Position numbers and translations under genes: made by a program | Shown: piece by piece, positions 1 through 6,196 of the stretch | How positions within the stretch are numbered: position 1 is the first letter of the stretch | How the letters are laid out: every line of letters begins with the position of its first letter | Assembly (NCBI GenBank): GCA_024277475.1 | Contig: JAJRVC010000128.1 | Coordinates: 1 to 9,196, forward strand | Direction: 5' to 3' | Origin: Deltaproteobacteria bacterium | GTDB lineage: Bacteria; Desulfobacterota; Desulfobacteria; Desulfobacterales; JAFDCJ01 | Length of the DNA stretch: 9,196 nt | Notes under the pieces: generated by a model | Databases searched by the model: none | The model's input: the letters and a program-made list of their open reading frames with translations, nothing else | What the model was told of the DNA's origin: nothing

Positions 1-229
1 ATGGCAAAATCGACCCCATCCTTTGAATTCACCAGGGGAGACATCCACAAAATGGTGCTTTCACTATTATATCGTGTATAATTACAGATCATTAGATATT
101 CTTTGCCATGTTATTTATGCAACATGGAGGTCTACTGACCGCGTCGTAGTAGAACTCCTGGTCCAAATGTCCCGACCTTGGCCTAAACCCAAAGGGTATA
201 TTTATAATAAGCACGCTCTGACTAGGCCG
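1..229. other. Non-coding flank downstream of the BMP gene
   Basis: I see no supportable gene here. Reading on the minus strand past the BMP stop, the region is AT-rich and holds two adjoining imperfect hairpins (106-127 and 126-158), listed separately. There is no run of T after either one, so they are not classical intrinsic terminators. A long plus-strand frame that begins at 23 is simply the antisense of the BMP gene. A 14-codon minus-strand frame open at the left edge (ATG at 44) lacks a ribosome binding site and is too short to call. The remaining BMP transporter genes (ATPase, permeases) do not start here, so if present they lie outside the window. Confidence 0.5.
106..158. repeat. Two adjoining hairpins downstream of the BMP gene
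   Basis: CCATGTT (106-112) pairs with AACATGG (121-127) around an 8-nt loop. Overlapping it by two bases, GGAGGTCTACT (126-136) pairs with AGTAGAACTCC (148-158) with one mismatch around an 11-nt loop. They lie about 70-120 bp past the BMP stop codon. They may end or stabilise the transcript, but neither is followed by a T-tract in either direction, so a rho-independent terminator is not supported. Confidence 0.4.
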
Positions 230-1225
230 CTAATCGGTAGTCCGTTTTTCAATGAGGGGAGCGGTGAAACTGCCGTCAATCAGCTTCTTTTTCAATTCGG
301 CCACCCTGTCTTTAGCCTCCTGGGGGATCCGGTCTTCAAAAGAGTGATAAGGGGCGATGTCCACAACCCCTTCCATCATGCCCTGATCATAGATACCGCC
401 CTTGAAAGTACCTTCCTTAACCTGTTTGACCACATTGACAACCAGGGTGGGCACATTGTAAATGGTGCTGCACACCACGGTTTTGGGGGCAATGCCGTTC
501 TGGTCCCAGGAGTCGCCGGTAGCCATAAGGCCCCTGCCCTCTGCTGCTTTAATAACTCCGGTGCCGGCCTGGTTGGCGATGTGGGAAAGCACATCGGCAC
601 CCTGGTCCGCCATGGCCAGGGCCGCTTCTTTTCCCTTGGCGACATCAGTGAAGGTCCCGATATAGCTCTCCAGTACTTTTATGTCGGGCCTGTAAGATTT
701 GGCGCCGCGCTTATAGGCCTCCACCACCTTGATAATGGAAGGTTGTTCTACGCCGCCCACCATACCGATAACCCCTGATTTGCTGACGGAAGCAGCTATA
801 ATACCCATGAGGTAGCCGGCTTCCTCGCACGCAATGCGGTAAGAGGCTGCGTTCTCGGAAGAGGCATTGCCTTCGATGGCGACAAATTTGGTTTTAGGAA
901 ATCTTTTCCCTACGCGCACGGCCGGATCGCCGTATTGAAAACCATGGCCGATGACCAGGTCAAAGCCTTGGGCAGCGTATTCGGTAAAGGCCGCTTCGGA
1001 GTCGGCCACCGATACGTGCTCGGTATAGGCGGTCTCGATACCATATGATTTTTCAGCATCCTTAAGCCCCTGAACGGCAACGGCATTCCAGCCGCCGTCA
1101 TTGGCCGGACCGGAAAGCAAAAGCGCCACCTTAATGGTCTTTGCCTGGCAGGGAATCGAGGCCACTGTCAGTGCAACAAACGCTGTAACCATCAGATAAA
1201 TCGTTTTCCAAAAATTAATTTTCAT
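230..1225 (-). CDS. BMP-family (PnrA-like) periplasmic substrate-binding protein
   Basis: This is the binding protein of an ABC importer in the basic membrane protein family, whose studied members bind purine nucleosides or related compounds. It has 331 residues, normal for the family. Residues 1-28 form a signal peptide: basic start, hydrophobic core at about 9-23, and a likely signal peptidase I site after CQA. The cysteine at 26 is not in a good lipobox, so the protein is probably soluble in the periplasm rather than a lipoprotein. Family landmarks are the NDGGWN segment just after the mature start, the EEAGYLMG segment in mid-protein, and GDSWDQNG near residue 239. GGAGG lies 10 bp before the ATG. 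The stop is TAG. No partner ATPase or permease is in the window. The amidohydrolase lies upstream across a 493-bp spacer, so co-transcription is doubtful. The ligand cannot be read from the sequence; a purine-type ligand is inferred from the neighbour. Confidence 0.88.
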   Translation of the reverse strand: MKINFWKTIYLMVTAFVALTVASIPCQAKTIKVALLLSGPANDGGWNAVAVQGLKDAEKSYGIETAYTEHVSVADSEAAFTEYAAQGFDLVIGHGFQYGDPAVRVGKRFPKTKFVAIEGNASSENAASYRIACEEAGYLMGIIAASVSKSGVIGMVGGVEQPSIIKVVEAYKRGAKSYRPDIKVLESYIGTFTDVAKGKEAALAMADQGADVLSHIANQAGTGVIKAAEGRGLMATGDSWDQNGIAPKTVVCSTIYNVPTLVVNVVKQVKEGTFKGGIYDQGMMEGVVDIAPYHSFEDRIPQEAKDRVAELKKKLIDGSFTAPLIEKRTTD

Positions 1226-1265
1226 TTTCTCTGTTCCTCCGATGTTAAAATTATTAAAAGTGAAC

Positions 1266-1280
1266 GGCTTTGCAAAAGCC
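1266..1280. promoter_or_regulatory. Small hairpin in the BMP gene leader
   Basis: GGCTTT (1266-1271) and AAAGCC (1275-1280) form a perfect 6-bp stem with a 3-nt loop, about 40 bp upstream of the BMP start codon. On the minus strand an AT-rich stretch follows it, so it could be a weak terminator for read-through from upstream or a leader structure. This is a sequence observation only; the function is not established. Confidence 0.35.
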
Positions 1281-1315
1281 TGAGTCTAATAAAAATGGCC
1301 GGTCTGATCAAAAAA

Positions 1316-1520
1316 GAAATTGATGAACGTCGAACATCGAACATTGAACGTCCAACGTCGAATAATGTATTCTGCCCGTCGATAGCCTCAGGGTCCAACG
1401 ATCAATTTAAAAAAAGACAGGGCACAGTGATTCAATTCTTCGAAATTCAGCGGTTCGCTTGTTTTAAAATAGATAAAGCGTAGCGTCATCAATATTCGAA
1501 GCTCGACGTTGGGCGTTCGA
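1316..1520. repeat. Interspersed repeat, copy 1: tandem 7-bp units in inverted arrays
   Basis: From 1325 to 1366 six 7-bp units follow each other in register. They are variants of GAACGTC: GAACATC and GAACATT at 1332-1345, CAACGTC at 1353 and a degraded GAATAAT at 1360. The same units recur in inverted orientation at 1484-1518 (GAACGCC, CAACGTC, GAGCTTC and GAATATT when read on the minus strand). About 118 bp separate the two arrays. The outer sequence (GAAATTGATGAAC, then AATGTATTCTG, then GTTTTAAAA-AGAT-AGCG and TCAATATTC) matches a second copy at 6197-6310. This is a dispersed, non-coding, potentially folding element. I recall similar heptad strings in Desulfobacterota genomes, but that could not be checked here. 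Confidence 0.7.
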
Positions 1521-1620
1521 CCTGCCCGCAATGCCTTGAAACTGGAGCGGGGAAAATTTAATTATTGTGATTCATAACTCAATGATTACGCTGACTCAAC
1601 ACACTTTGCATGGCAGACGG

Positions 1621-1636
1621 GTGTTCGACGTTCGAA
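1621..1636. repeat. Isolated heptad repeat fragment
   Basis: GTGTTCGACGTTCGAA reads on the minus strand as two more units of the GAACGTC family. It lies about 100 bp from the inverted array of copy 1, between that array and the amidohydrolase stop. It is probably a fragment of the same element. Confidence 0.5.
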
Positions 1637-1718
1637 AAATTCACTGTTCCGGTCAGGCGGTGTTTCTTGCGAACCCGGTTGCCGGCAGCCAAAACGGCTT
1701 AATGTAGTTTCACATGAG

Positions 1719-3104
1719 CTATATATACGCGGGATTCCCCTGCCGAATGATCCGGTCGCAAACTTTTTCGGCTTTGTCAAACAGGATCTGGTTGGCGATT
1801 CCGCTAAAATGCCCGTCCTGATAAACCACCTTGCCGTTAATCATGGTTAGGTCCACGGGACCCGTGACCCCCACCCTCGCCAGGAAGTTCGCCGGATCGT
1901 GCAAAGCGCCGGCATATTCCAGTCTATGAACGTTAATCATGAAAAGATCTGCACCCTTGCCCTTTTCAAGGCTTCCTAAATCAGCGCGACCGAGGGTGTC
2001 GGCCCCGCCTTTCGCACACACCTTCAACAATTCATAGGGAGTTGGAGACGCACCACGGCGCTTGGCATGGAAGCTCTGCATCAGAAAGGCCATGCGCAAC
2101 GAGTCCAGCAGATTGGATCCGTCGTTGGTCGCGGACCCATCCACCCCCAAGCTGAGGCGCATACCGCTCGTCTGCATGGCCGGCATGTCAATAATATTGA
2201 ACCCCCCCAGTACCGCCGGTGCCGGGCAGTGAGACAGTCCTGTCCGGGTGCTGCTCATCAATGCGTACTCTTCAGGCAATAACTCCCAACCGTGTGCGTA
2301 CCAGATATCCTCGCCCACAAAGCCGAGATCCTCACACCATGCCAGGGTACGCATACCGTATCTTTCCAGCATATTGGGATTTTCACCTTCGCCCAGGTGG
2401 GTGTGCAAACGGACCTCCCTCTGTCTGGCCAGTGCCAGGGATTCGGAAAAAGTCTCCCTGTAGCAATTAACCGGCTGGCACGGGGATACGACGATCTGCC
2501 GCATGCTGAACGGATCGGCATCATGGTAGGTACTGATAAGACGGTCGCAGTCTTTCAGAAACTCATCTGTGGTTTCAACCATTTCGTCAGGTACGGTACT
2601 GCCCTCGCTCATGGGCAGAGTGTTGGCACCACGGCCGGCATGGTAGCGCATGCCGAGTTGTTCCGCCGCTTCAAATTGACGGTCCACCAACTCCTTTCCG
2701 GCATGGCGCGGATAACAGTACTGATGGTCGAAGGCCGTCGTGCAACCGTGTTTAATGAGGTCGGCCATGGCAACCAGGGATGAATAGTAGATGCAGTCGG
2801 CATCAATTCGCTTAAAAATTTGATAGATTTTTCGGATCCAATCCAGCACCAGCATGTTGGGGTAATCAACGGTAAGCAGATTGCGCACAAAGGTCTGAAA
2901 AAAATGATGGTGGGTATTGATAAGACCCGGGTAGACGAAGCAGCCTGCGGCATCGATGACGTCCGCTTGCCCGACCGTCAGATTAGGTCCGATTTCCTGT
3001 ATCTGCGGCCCGTTGATAAGCAGGTCACAGTCACGAAAGATAGTGTCGTCGTTGTCGCAGGTTACAATGGCAACGGCGTTTTTAATTAAGATTTCGTCAG
3101 GCAT
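1719..3104 (-). CDS. Amidohydrolase, 8-oxoguanine deaminase / hydroxydechloroatrazine hydrolase-like
   Basis: This is a cytosolic metal-dependent hydrolase of the amidohydrolase superfamily that probably deaminates a purine- or triazine-like ring. From the chosen start it has 461 residues, close to the roughly 450 of 8-oxoguanine deaminases. Visible landmarks are the metal-binding HxH (His65 and His67 in NTHHHFFQT), His236 in HTHLGEGE, His271 in AHGWE, and Asp322 in GVDGSATND. The C-terminal GSLEKGKGADL segment is typical of the fold. The frame stays open upstream to 3215, but I chose the ATG at 3104 because GAGGGG lies just before it and the MPDEILIKNA start fits the family; the upstream extension looks like non-coding leader. 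It departs from the pattern I remember for 8-oxoguanine deaminase at AHGWE (usually AHC) and HCPAPAVLGG (usually HCPxSNxRL). The ring substrate may therefore differ, and no specific gene name is given. The stop is TAG. Confidence 0.85.
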   Translation of the reverse strand: MPDEILIKNAVAIVTCDNDDTIFRDCDLLINGPQIQEIGPNLTVGQADVIDAAGCFVYPGLINTHHHFFQTFVRNLLTVDYPNMLVLDWIRKIYQIFKRIDADCIYYSSLVAMADLIKHGCTTAFDHQYCYPRHAGKELVDRQFEAAEQLGMRYHAGRGANTLPMSEGSTVPDEMVETTDEFLKDCDRLISTYHDADPFSMRQIVVSPCQPVNCYRETFSESLALARQREVRLHTHLGEGENPNMLERYGMRTLAWCEDLGFVGEDIWYAHGWELLPEEYALMSSTRTGLSHCPAPAVLGGFNIIDMPAMQTSGMRLSLGVDGSATNDGSNLLDSLRMAFLMQSFHAKRRGASPTPYELLKVCAKGGADTLGRADLGSLEKGKGADLFMINVHRLEYAGALHDPANFLARVGVTGPVDLTMINGKVVYQDGHFSGIANQILFDKAEKVCDRIIRQGNPAYI

Positions 3105-3107
3105 AAA

Positions 3108-3113
3108 CCCCTC
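3108..3113 (-). promoter_or_regulatory. Ribosome binding site deciding the amidohydrolase start
   Basis: On the minus strand GAGGGG precedes the ATG at 3104 by three bases. The in-frame ATG further upstream at 3215 lies between the candidate -35 and -10 elements of the promoter and has no such site. Confidence 0.7.
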
Positions 3114-3200
3114 ATTTAACGGAGAGTAGAGAATCCTGGCCCGGAGGACCTGAGTTTCGGTGTTAGAATAGAAGAATCCTTCTGCCAATTTTGATTCTGG

Positions 3201-3229
3201 CTTAAAACATTCCAAAAAGGTTTAGTCAA
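3201..3229 (-). promoter_or_regulatory. Candidate sigma-70 promoter for the amidohydrolase
   Basis: On the minus strand, TTGACT (3224-3229, 5 of 6 to consensus) and TTTAAG (3201-3206, 4 of 6) are separated by exactly 17 bp. Transcription would begin near 3194 and leave a leader of about 90 nt. The 224-bp gap after the permease gene supports a separate transcript. A 9-bp inverted repeat (GGCCCGGAG at 3138-3146 with CTCCGGGCC at 3272-3280) brackets this promoter; its role is unknown. Confidence 0.45.
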
Positions 3230-3328
3230 TAAATTTTTAGAATCGATGTTCTCAATCATCTTTAACGAGAACTCCGGGCCTTTAGTGCCTTCTTTGTCCT
3301 GAGCCCTTAACCTGTGAACAGTTACCAT

Positions 3329-4201
3329 TTAACTACTTAGTCCGATAAACACTACCCCTATTGCAATCAGGCCGGCGCCGGCAATTTTTTGGGTGGCATG
3401 TTTTTCCTTTAGCCGGATAATTCCTAAAAATGCTGAAAAGACAATACTCACCTCCCGCGCTGCAACCACATAGCTGACCTTGCTGAGTCTAAATGCGAAA
3501 AGGATCATCAGGTAAGTAAAAAGGACTAAAAATCCATCAATTAAAACCGGTCCCTTGTTAACCAGCCACTCCAATTTCAGAGCAGCACGCTCCTTTATCA
3601 ACACATAGGGTGACAAAAGAAACAGCGATATAACAAACATCAAATAAATGTAGACCGGCGGATAAACGAGGCTGACTCCCACTTTATCGACCAGGGAGTA
3701 TCCGGCAATTGTCCCTCCGGTGCAAAGTGCCCAGACTGAAGCACTGCCGCGCAATGCTCGGAAAGGCTCGATAAGGGAACCGACGGTAAATGACTTCAGG
3801 TGAATAAAGTAAATTCCGAGAACAACCAGAAAAATGCCGACAATTCCGGCGAATGAAAGTTGCTCCTGCAGGAAAATTATTGCCGGAATCGGCACAAACA
3901 AAGGCCCTGAACCCCTGGAAAGAGGATAAACCAGGGAGAGATCTCCTCTTTCGTAAGCCCCTCCCATAAACCAGAAATAAAGTGCGTGCAGAATACCGGT
4001 GGTGCCAATGCAGGCCCAGCCGACCGGGCTCACGGTAACCTGGGGCCAAAAATGCAAAAACATCGGCAAATAACCGATGGTGGCTATCAAAATAAACCAC
4101 CAGATAAAAGCCAGCTTTTTCTTGCTTTTTTTAGCTAAAAAATTCCAGCTTGCATGGAAGATTGCAGCAACGACCACAATAACCAGAGCCAGACCGCTCA
4201 T
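3329..4201 (-). CDS. EamA/DMT-superfamily permease
   Basis: This is an inner-membrane transporter of the drug/metabolite family. It has 290 residues and about ten hydrophobic segments, arranged as two EamA-type halves (about 1-137 and 155-288). The family-like stretch AYERGDLSLVYPLSRGSGP falls at the end of the third and start of the fourth segment of the first half, and a basic stretch (KKSKKK) lies at the first cytoplasmic loop. Members export or import amino acids, nucleobases, sugars and other small molecules, so the substrate cannot be read from the sequence. No clear Shine-Dalgarno precedes the ATG at 4201, but the N-terminus MSGLALVIVVVAAIFHASWN fits the family. It lies 59 bp after the dehydrogenase stop, separated by a strong hairpin, and so may be the last gene of that operon at reduced expression. 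It could move a catabolic intermediate or a nucleobase; both are guesses. Confidence 0.85.
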   Translation of the reverse strand: MSGLALVIVVVAAIFHASWNFLAKKSKKKLAFIWWFILIATIGYLPMFLHFWPQVTVSPVGWACIGTTGILHALYFWFMGGAYERGDLSLVYPLSRGSGPLFVPIPAIIFLQEQLSFAGIVGIFLVVLGIYFIHLKSFTVGSLIEPFRALRGSASVWALCTGGTIAGYSLVDKVGVSLVYPPVYIYLMFVISLFLLSPYVLIKERAALKLEWLVNKGPVLIDGFLVLFTYLMILFAFRLSKVSYVVAAREVSIVFSAFLGIIRLKEKHATQKIAGAGLIAIGVVFIGLSS

Positions 4202-4225
4202 AAAAGTTGCACCATACTTACAATT

Positions 4226-4262
4226 AATTTCTGGTTGAGCGCCAAGCGCTCAACCAGAAATT
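4226..4262. repeat. Perfect 17-bp-stem hairpin at the dehydrogenase stop codon
   Basis: Bases 4226-4242 and 4246-4262 are exact reverse complements around a 3-nt loop (CAA on plus, TTG on minus). On the minus strand the hairpin begins at the second base of the dehydrogenase TAA stop and fills most of the 59-bp spacer before the permease. The upper stem is GC-rich (GAGCGC) and the base AT-rich. No T-run follows on either strand (AATTAATTG on minus, ACGG on plus), so it is not a standard intrinsic terminator. A 3'-end stabiliser, RNase processing site or partial attenuator between the two genes is more likely. Confidence 0.75.
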
Positions 4263-5355
4263 ACGGCAAAACCGCCACGCGGACAGCCTGGCCGGAATCG
4301 GCAATTCGTAGTCCATCATTGATGTTGTCCAGACTCACGCGGTGGGTTACAATGTCTTTAAAAGGAAATATCGTGCGGGTTGCTGCCAGCAAATCAACTG
4401 CCGCCTGCAAATGTTTGGCATCGTAGTTGTGGACTCCCCTGAGTGTCAGTCGGCGCCAGACGATATCACAGGCATCATAGGTAAAGTCAGCGCCGGGAGA
4501 TGAATTGCCGATTTCCACGTAGCGTCCGCCGGTTCTCAGACATTTTAAACCCAAAGGAATCAGGCCGGCGATCCCCGCTACTTCCATAGCGCAATCCACC
4601 CCGAAACCGTCCGTTAAGTCACGGACCGTTTGAATGATATTCTCATCGGACATCCGGCTGACGTTAAGAACATCGCTGGCACCGAAGGCCTTGATAAACT
4701 CCAGGCGGTGATCCAGTATATCGGACACGATGATTCGTTTACATCCGTAATGCCTGGCCAGGGCAGCGGCATAGAATCCGAGCGCGCCGGCACCCTGAAT
4801 CAAGACGTTTTCAAACGGCTTGACTTCGGCCGCTTCCCAGCCGGCAATGACTGTGGCCAGGGCACAATTGGCCGGTGCAACTTCTTCGTCCGTTAAAGCG
4901 TCAGGGATTCTTATAACGCAGGTTCCCGGCGTAATGTAGCAGTATTCAGCAAACCCGCCGACAAAATGGGGTGGATCGGCGCAACTGTCATGACCGTATT
5001 TCTTAAGGTGGCGACACTTCATCGTCAGCCCTTTTTCGCGGCAGTAAAAACACTTACCGCAATTGTCCATGATGGTCCAGGTAATTCGGTCTCCTAACTT
5101 GAGCGGTCGATCGCCGGCGTCATGGGTCACCCCGGTGCCGAGTTCAACGATTTTACCCACGATTTCATGGCCTAAAATGATCGGCGTCGGTGCCTTTCGC
5201 CGACCCGTCCAGGAATGCACGTCCGACCCGCAGATTGTACAGCAGGTAACCCGGACCAGAATGCAGCCGGGGTCCACCCGGGGCAGAGGATATTCTTTGA
5301 TTTCCAAATCCATGCCGGCTGCCGTCATCACGGCCGCTTTTGCTGTTTTAACCAT
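4261..5355 (-). CDS. Zinc-dependent alcohol dehydrogenase, phosphonate-associated (HpnZ-like)
   Basis: This is a medium-chain NAD-dependent dehydrogenase of 364 residues, predicted to oxidise an alcohol to an aldehyde or ketone in the cytosol. Catalytic zinc ligands are visible at Cys42 (CGSD) and His63-Glu64 (GHE). The structural-zinc lobe has Cys99, Cys102, Cys105 and Cys114, with one residue more than usual before the last. The Rossmann motif GAGALG is at 188-193, and Asp212 after the second strand favours NAD over NADP. The segment from TICGSDVHSW to TGRRKAPTPIILGHE fits, from memory, the TIGRFAM clade of alcohol dehydrogenases proposed to act in phosphonate catabolism (HpnZ). The neighbouring HAD hydrolase and phosphonate importer support this. 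GGAGGG directly precedes the ATG. It lies 58 bp after the likely true end of the HAD gene. A plausible substrate is a hydroxyalkylphosphonate, but this is inference and no member I know of has a settled reaction. Confidence 0.85.
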   Translation of the reverse strand: MVKTAKAAVMTAAGMDLEIKEYPLPRVDPGCILVRVTCCTICGSDVHSWTGRRKAPTPIILGHEIVGKIVELGTGVTHDAGDRPLKLGDRITWTIMDNCGKCFYCREKGLTMKCRHLKKYGHDSCADPPHFVGGFAEYCYITPGTCVIRIPDALTDEEVAPANCALATVIAGWEAAEVKPFENVLIQGAGALGFYAAALARHYGCKRIIVSDILDHRLEFIKAFGASDVLNVSRMSDENIIQTVRDLTDGFGVDCAMEVAGIAGLIPLGLKCLRTGGRYVEIGNSSPGADFTYDACDIVWRRLTLRGVHNYDAKHLQAAVDLLAATRTIFPFKDIVTHRVSLDNINDGLRIADSGQAVRVAVLP

Positions 5356-5413
5356 ATCCCTCCAATGACCCTAATTGAGAAAAAAACCGCTCTGATAGAG
5401 TCTTATTTATGGA

Positions 5414-5491
5414 TTAATTAAACTCGGCTTCAATCAGCTCAGGTAAATCTTTGACACTCTCAATCACGTGGGTATGCCGGTATTTTCCCTA
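5414..5491 (-). other. In-frame amber codon plus conserved C-terminal extension of the HAD gene
   Basis: The HAD frame stops at TAG (5489-5491), but the same frame continues for 24 sense codons to a TAA at 5414-5416. The extension contains THVIESVKDLPELI, which looks like the normal end of phosphonatase-type HAD proteins (a THVxxSVxDLPxL pattern). With the amber codon decoded, the protein would be 242 residues. Causes could be a recent nonsense change (CAG to TAG needs one transition), a sequence error, stop readthrough, or pyrrolysine insertion; no pyl genes are in the window. Four other genes here use TAG as an apparently true stop, which argues against wholesale recoding. Confidence 0.7.
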
Positions 5492-6142
5492 GGCGGTCAC
5501 CGGACGGGGTCCGCTGAGCACGCCCACCACCCCGCGGCAACCGGCGTTGCGGCCTTCGAGCATGTCCGCCGGGGTATCTCCGATCTTTATGACCTCCTGA
5601 ACACTCTGGACATCCAGCTTCTCCATAGCGTAAAAAATCATAAATGGCGCAGGTCTGCCCCGTTCACCGGAAACACATTGAACGTGCACGGAACAATCGA
5701 CCAGGCCGTCTTTCACCCATCCCAGACCCTCCATGATGGCCTCGGTGATTTTGCCGTGAAACCCGGTATCAGTGGCCACCTTGATCTCATGATCGTGGCA
5801 CCACCGAAACGTGTCCGCCGCTCCGGGAACTTCCCTGACGTCGGTTTGGTAATGGGCGATCATGAGGTCTTCATATCGGTCGAATACCTGCTTGGCCAGG
5901 TCATAGGTCTGTGGGTCCAAATTTTTTTCAAAATCTTTAAAATCGATGTTCTGCCCCTGCGATCTGGCGATTAAAAACTGATAAAGATGAATTTTATTGG
6001 TCCCCATGTGCAACAAAATTTCATCAGGGGTTGTATCGAGATTATGCTCTTGCGCGGCTTTATACAGACAATCGCGCACACCCGTATCGTCGTAGACTGT
6101 AGTTCCGGACAAATCAAACATAACCATACTGATTCCATCCAT
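5489..6142 (-). CDS. Phosphonatase-like HAD hydrolase (PhnX-like), ended by an in-frame TAG
   Basis: This is a cytosolic HAD-superfamily enzyme of the phosphonatase-like group, predicted to cleave a C-P bond or remove phosphate from a phosphonate-derived aldehyde. The nucleophile is Asp10 in DLSGTT, with Ser12 where ordinary HAD phosphatases carry the acid/base Asp and phosphonatase has Ala. The cap region has MGTNKIH (46-52), whose Lys50 may correspond to the Schiff-base lysine of PhnX. Motif II is ATDTGF (123-128). GRPAP (162-166) with Arg163 is the phosphonatase-type third motif, and GDTPAD (188-193) binds Mg. At 217 residues it lacks the usual C-terminal strand, which follows in frame after the stop codon (see 5414-5491). 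GGAGG lies 9 bp before the ATG. It sits 307 bp after the second permease and just before the dehydrogenase, so the pair probably share a transcript and a pathway. If the TAG is not decoded, the protein may be unstable. Confidence 0.85.
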   Translation of the reverse strand: MDGISMVMFDLSGTTVYDDTGVRDCLYKAAQEHNLDTTPDEILLHMGTNKIHLYQFLIARSQGQNIDFKDFEKNLDPQTYDLAKQVFDRYEDLMIAHYQTDVREVPGAADTFRWCHDHEIKVATDTGFHGKITEAIMEGLGWVKDGLVDCSVHVQCVSGERGRPAPFMIFYAMEKLDVQSVQEVIKIGDTPADMLEGRNAGCRGVVGVLSGPRPVTA

Positions 6143-6182
6143 CTGGTTAATCCTCCCTTAGACCCTTATGGGCCCTTATCTG

Positions 6183-6194
6183 ACAACATGTTGT
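6183..6194. promoter_or_regulatory. 12-bp palindrome upstream of the HAD gene
   Basis: ACAACATGTTGT is a perfect palindrome about 40 bp upstream of the HAD start codon, between the repeat element and the ribosome binding site. Position and symmetry suit an operator for a dimeric regulator, or it could be the outer edge of the repeat. No regulator gene is in the window to match it. Confidence 0.3.
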
Positions 6195-6196
6195 AT

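Larger units (their letters stand above)
1226..1718. other. 493-bp intergenic spacer with inverted heptad repeats
   Basis: The spacer between the amidohydrolase stop and the BMP start holds no supportable gene. The short frames in it lack homology and ribosome binding sites. It contains a repeat element (1316-1520), a further small copy of its heptad motif at 1621-1636, and a 6-bp-stem hairpin (1266-1280) in the leader of the BMP gene. No convincing T-tailed terminator follows the amidohydrolase stop, and I could not find a strong sigma-70 promoter for the BMP gene. Confidence 0.6.

Noticed and set aside
1..44. Minus-strand ATG at 44 open to the left edge, and a plus-strand ATG at position 1
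   Set aside because: Only 14 and 26 codons, with no ribosome binding site and no recognisable protein start.
98..229. Open frame of about 44 codons beyond the BMP TAG stop
   Set aside because: Unlike the HAD case, the extension does not resemble the family C-terminus, and the protein already has a normal length at TAG.
23..778. Long plus-strand frame (251 codons)
   Set aside because: It is almost entirely antisense to the well-supported BMP gene, with no recognisable domain and no ribosome binding site.
1325..1366. Heptad array as a CRISPR
   Set aside because: Units are 7 bp with no spacers, and there are no cas genes.
1295..1780. Small frames in the 493-bp spacer (62 and 64 codons)
   Set aside because: They run through repeat sequence, show no domain, and lack ribosome binding sites.
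3105..3215. N-terminal extension of the amidohydrolase by 37 codons
   Set aside because: The inner ATG at 3104 has a clear ribosome binding site, and the extension overlaps the candidate promoter and is AT-rich leader.
5939..5954. Shared word ATCGATGTTCT in the HAD gene and in the spacer near 3242
   Set aside because: Only about 11 bases match and the flanks differ; probably chance.
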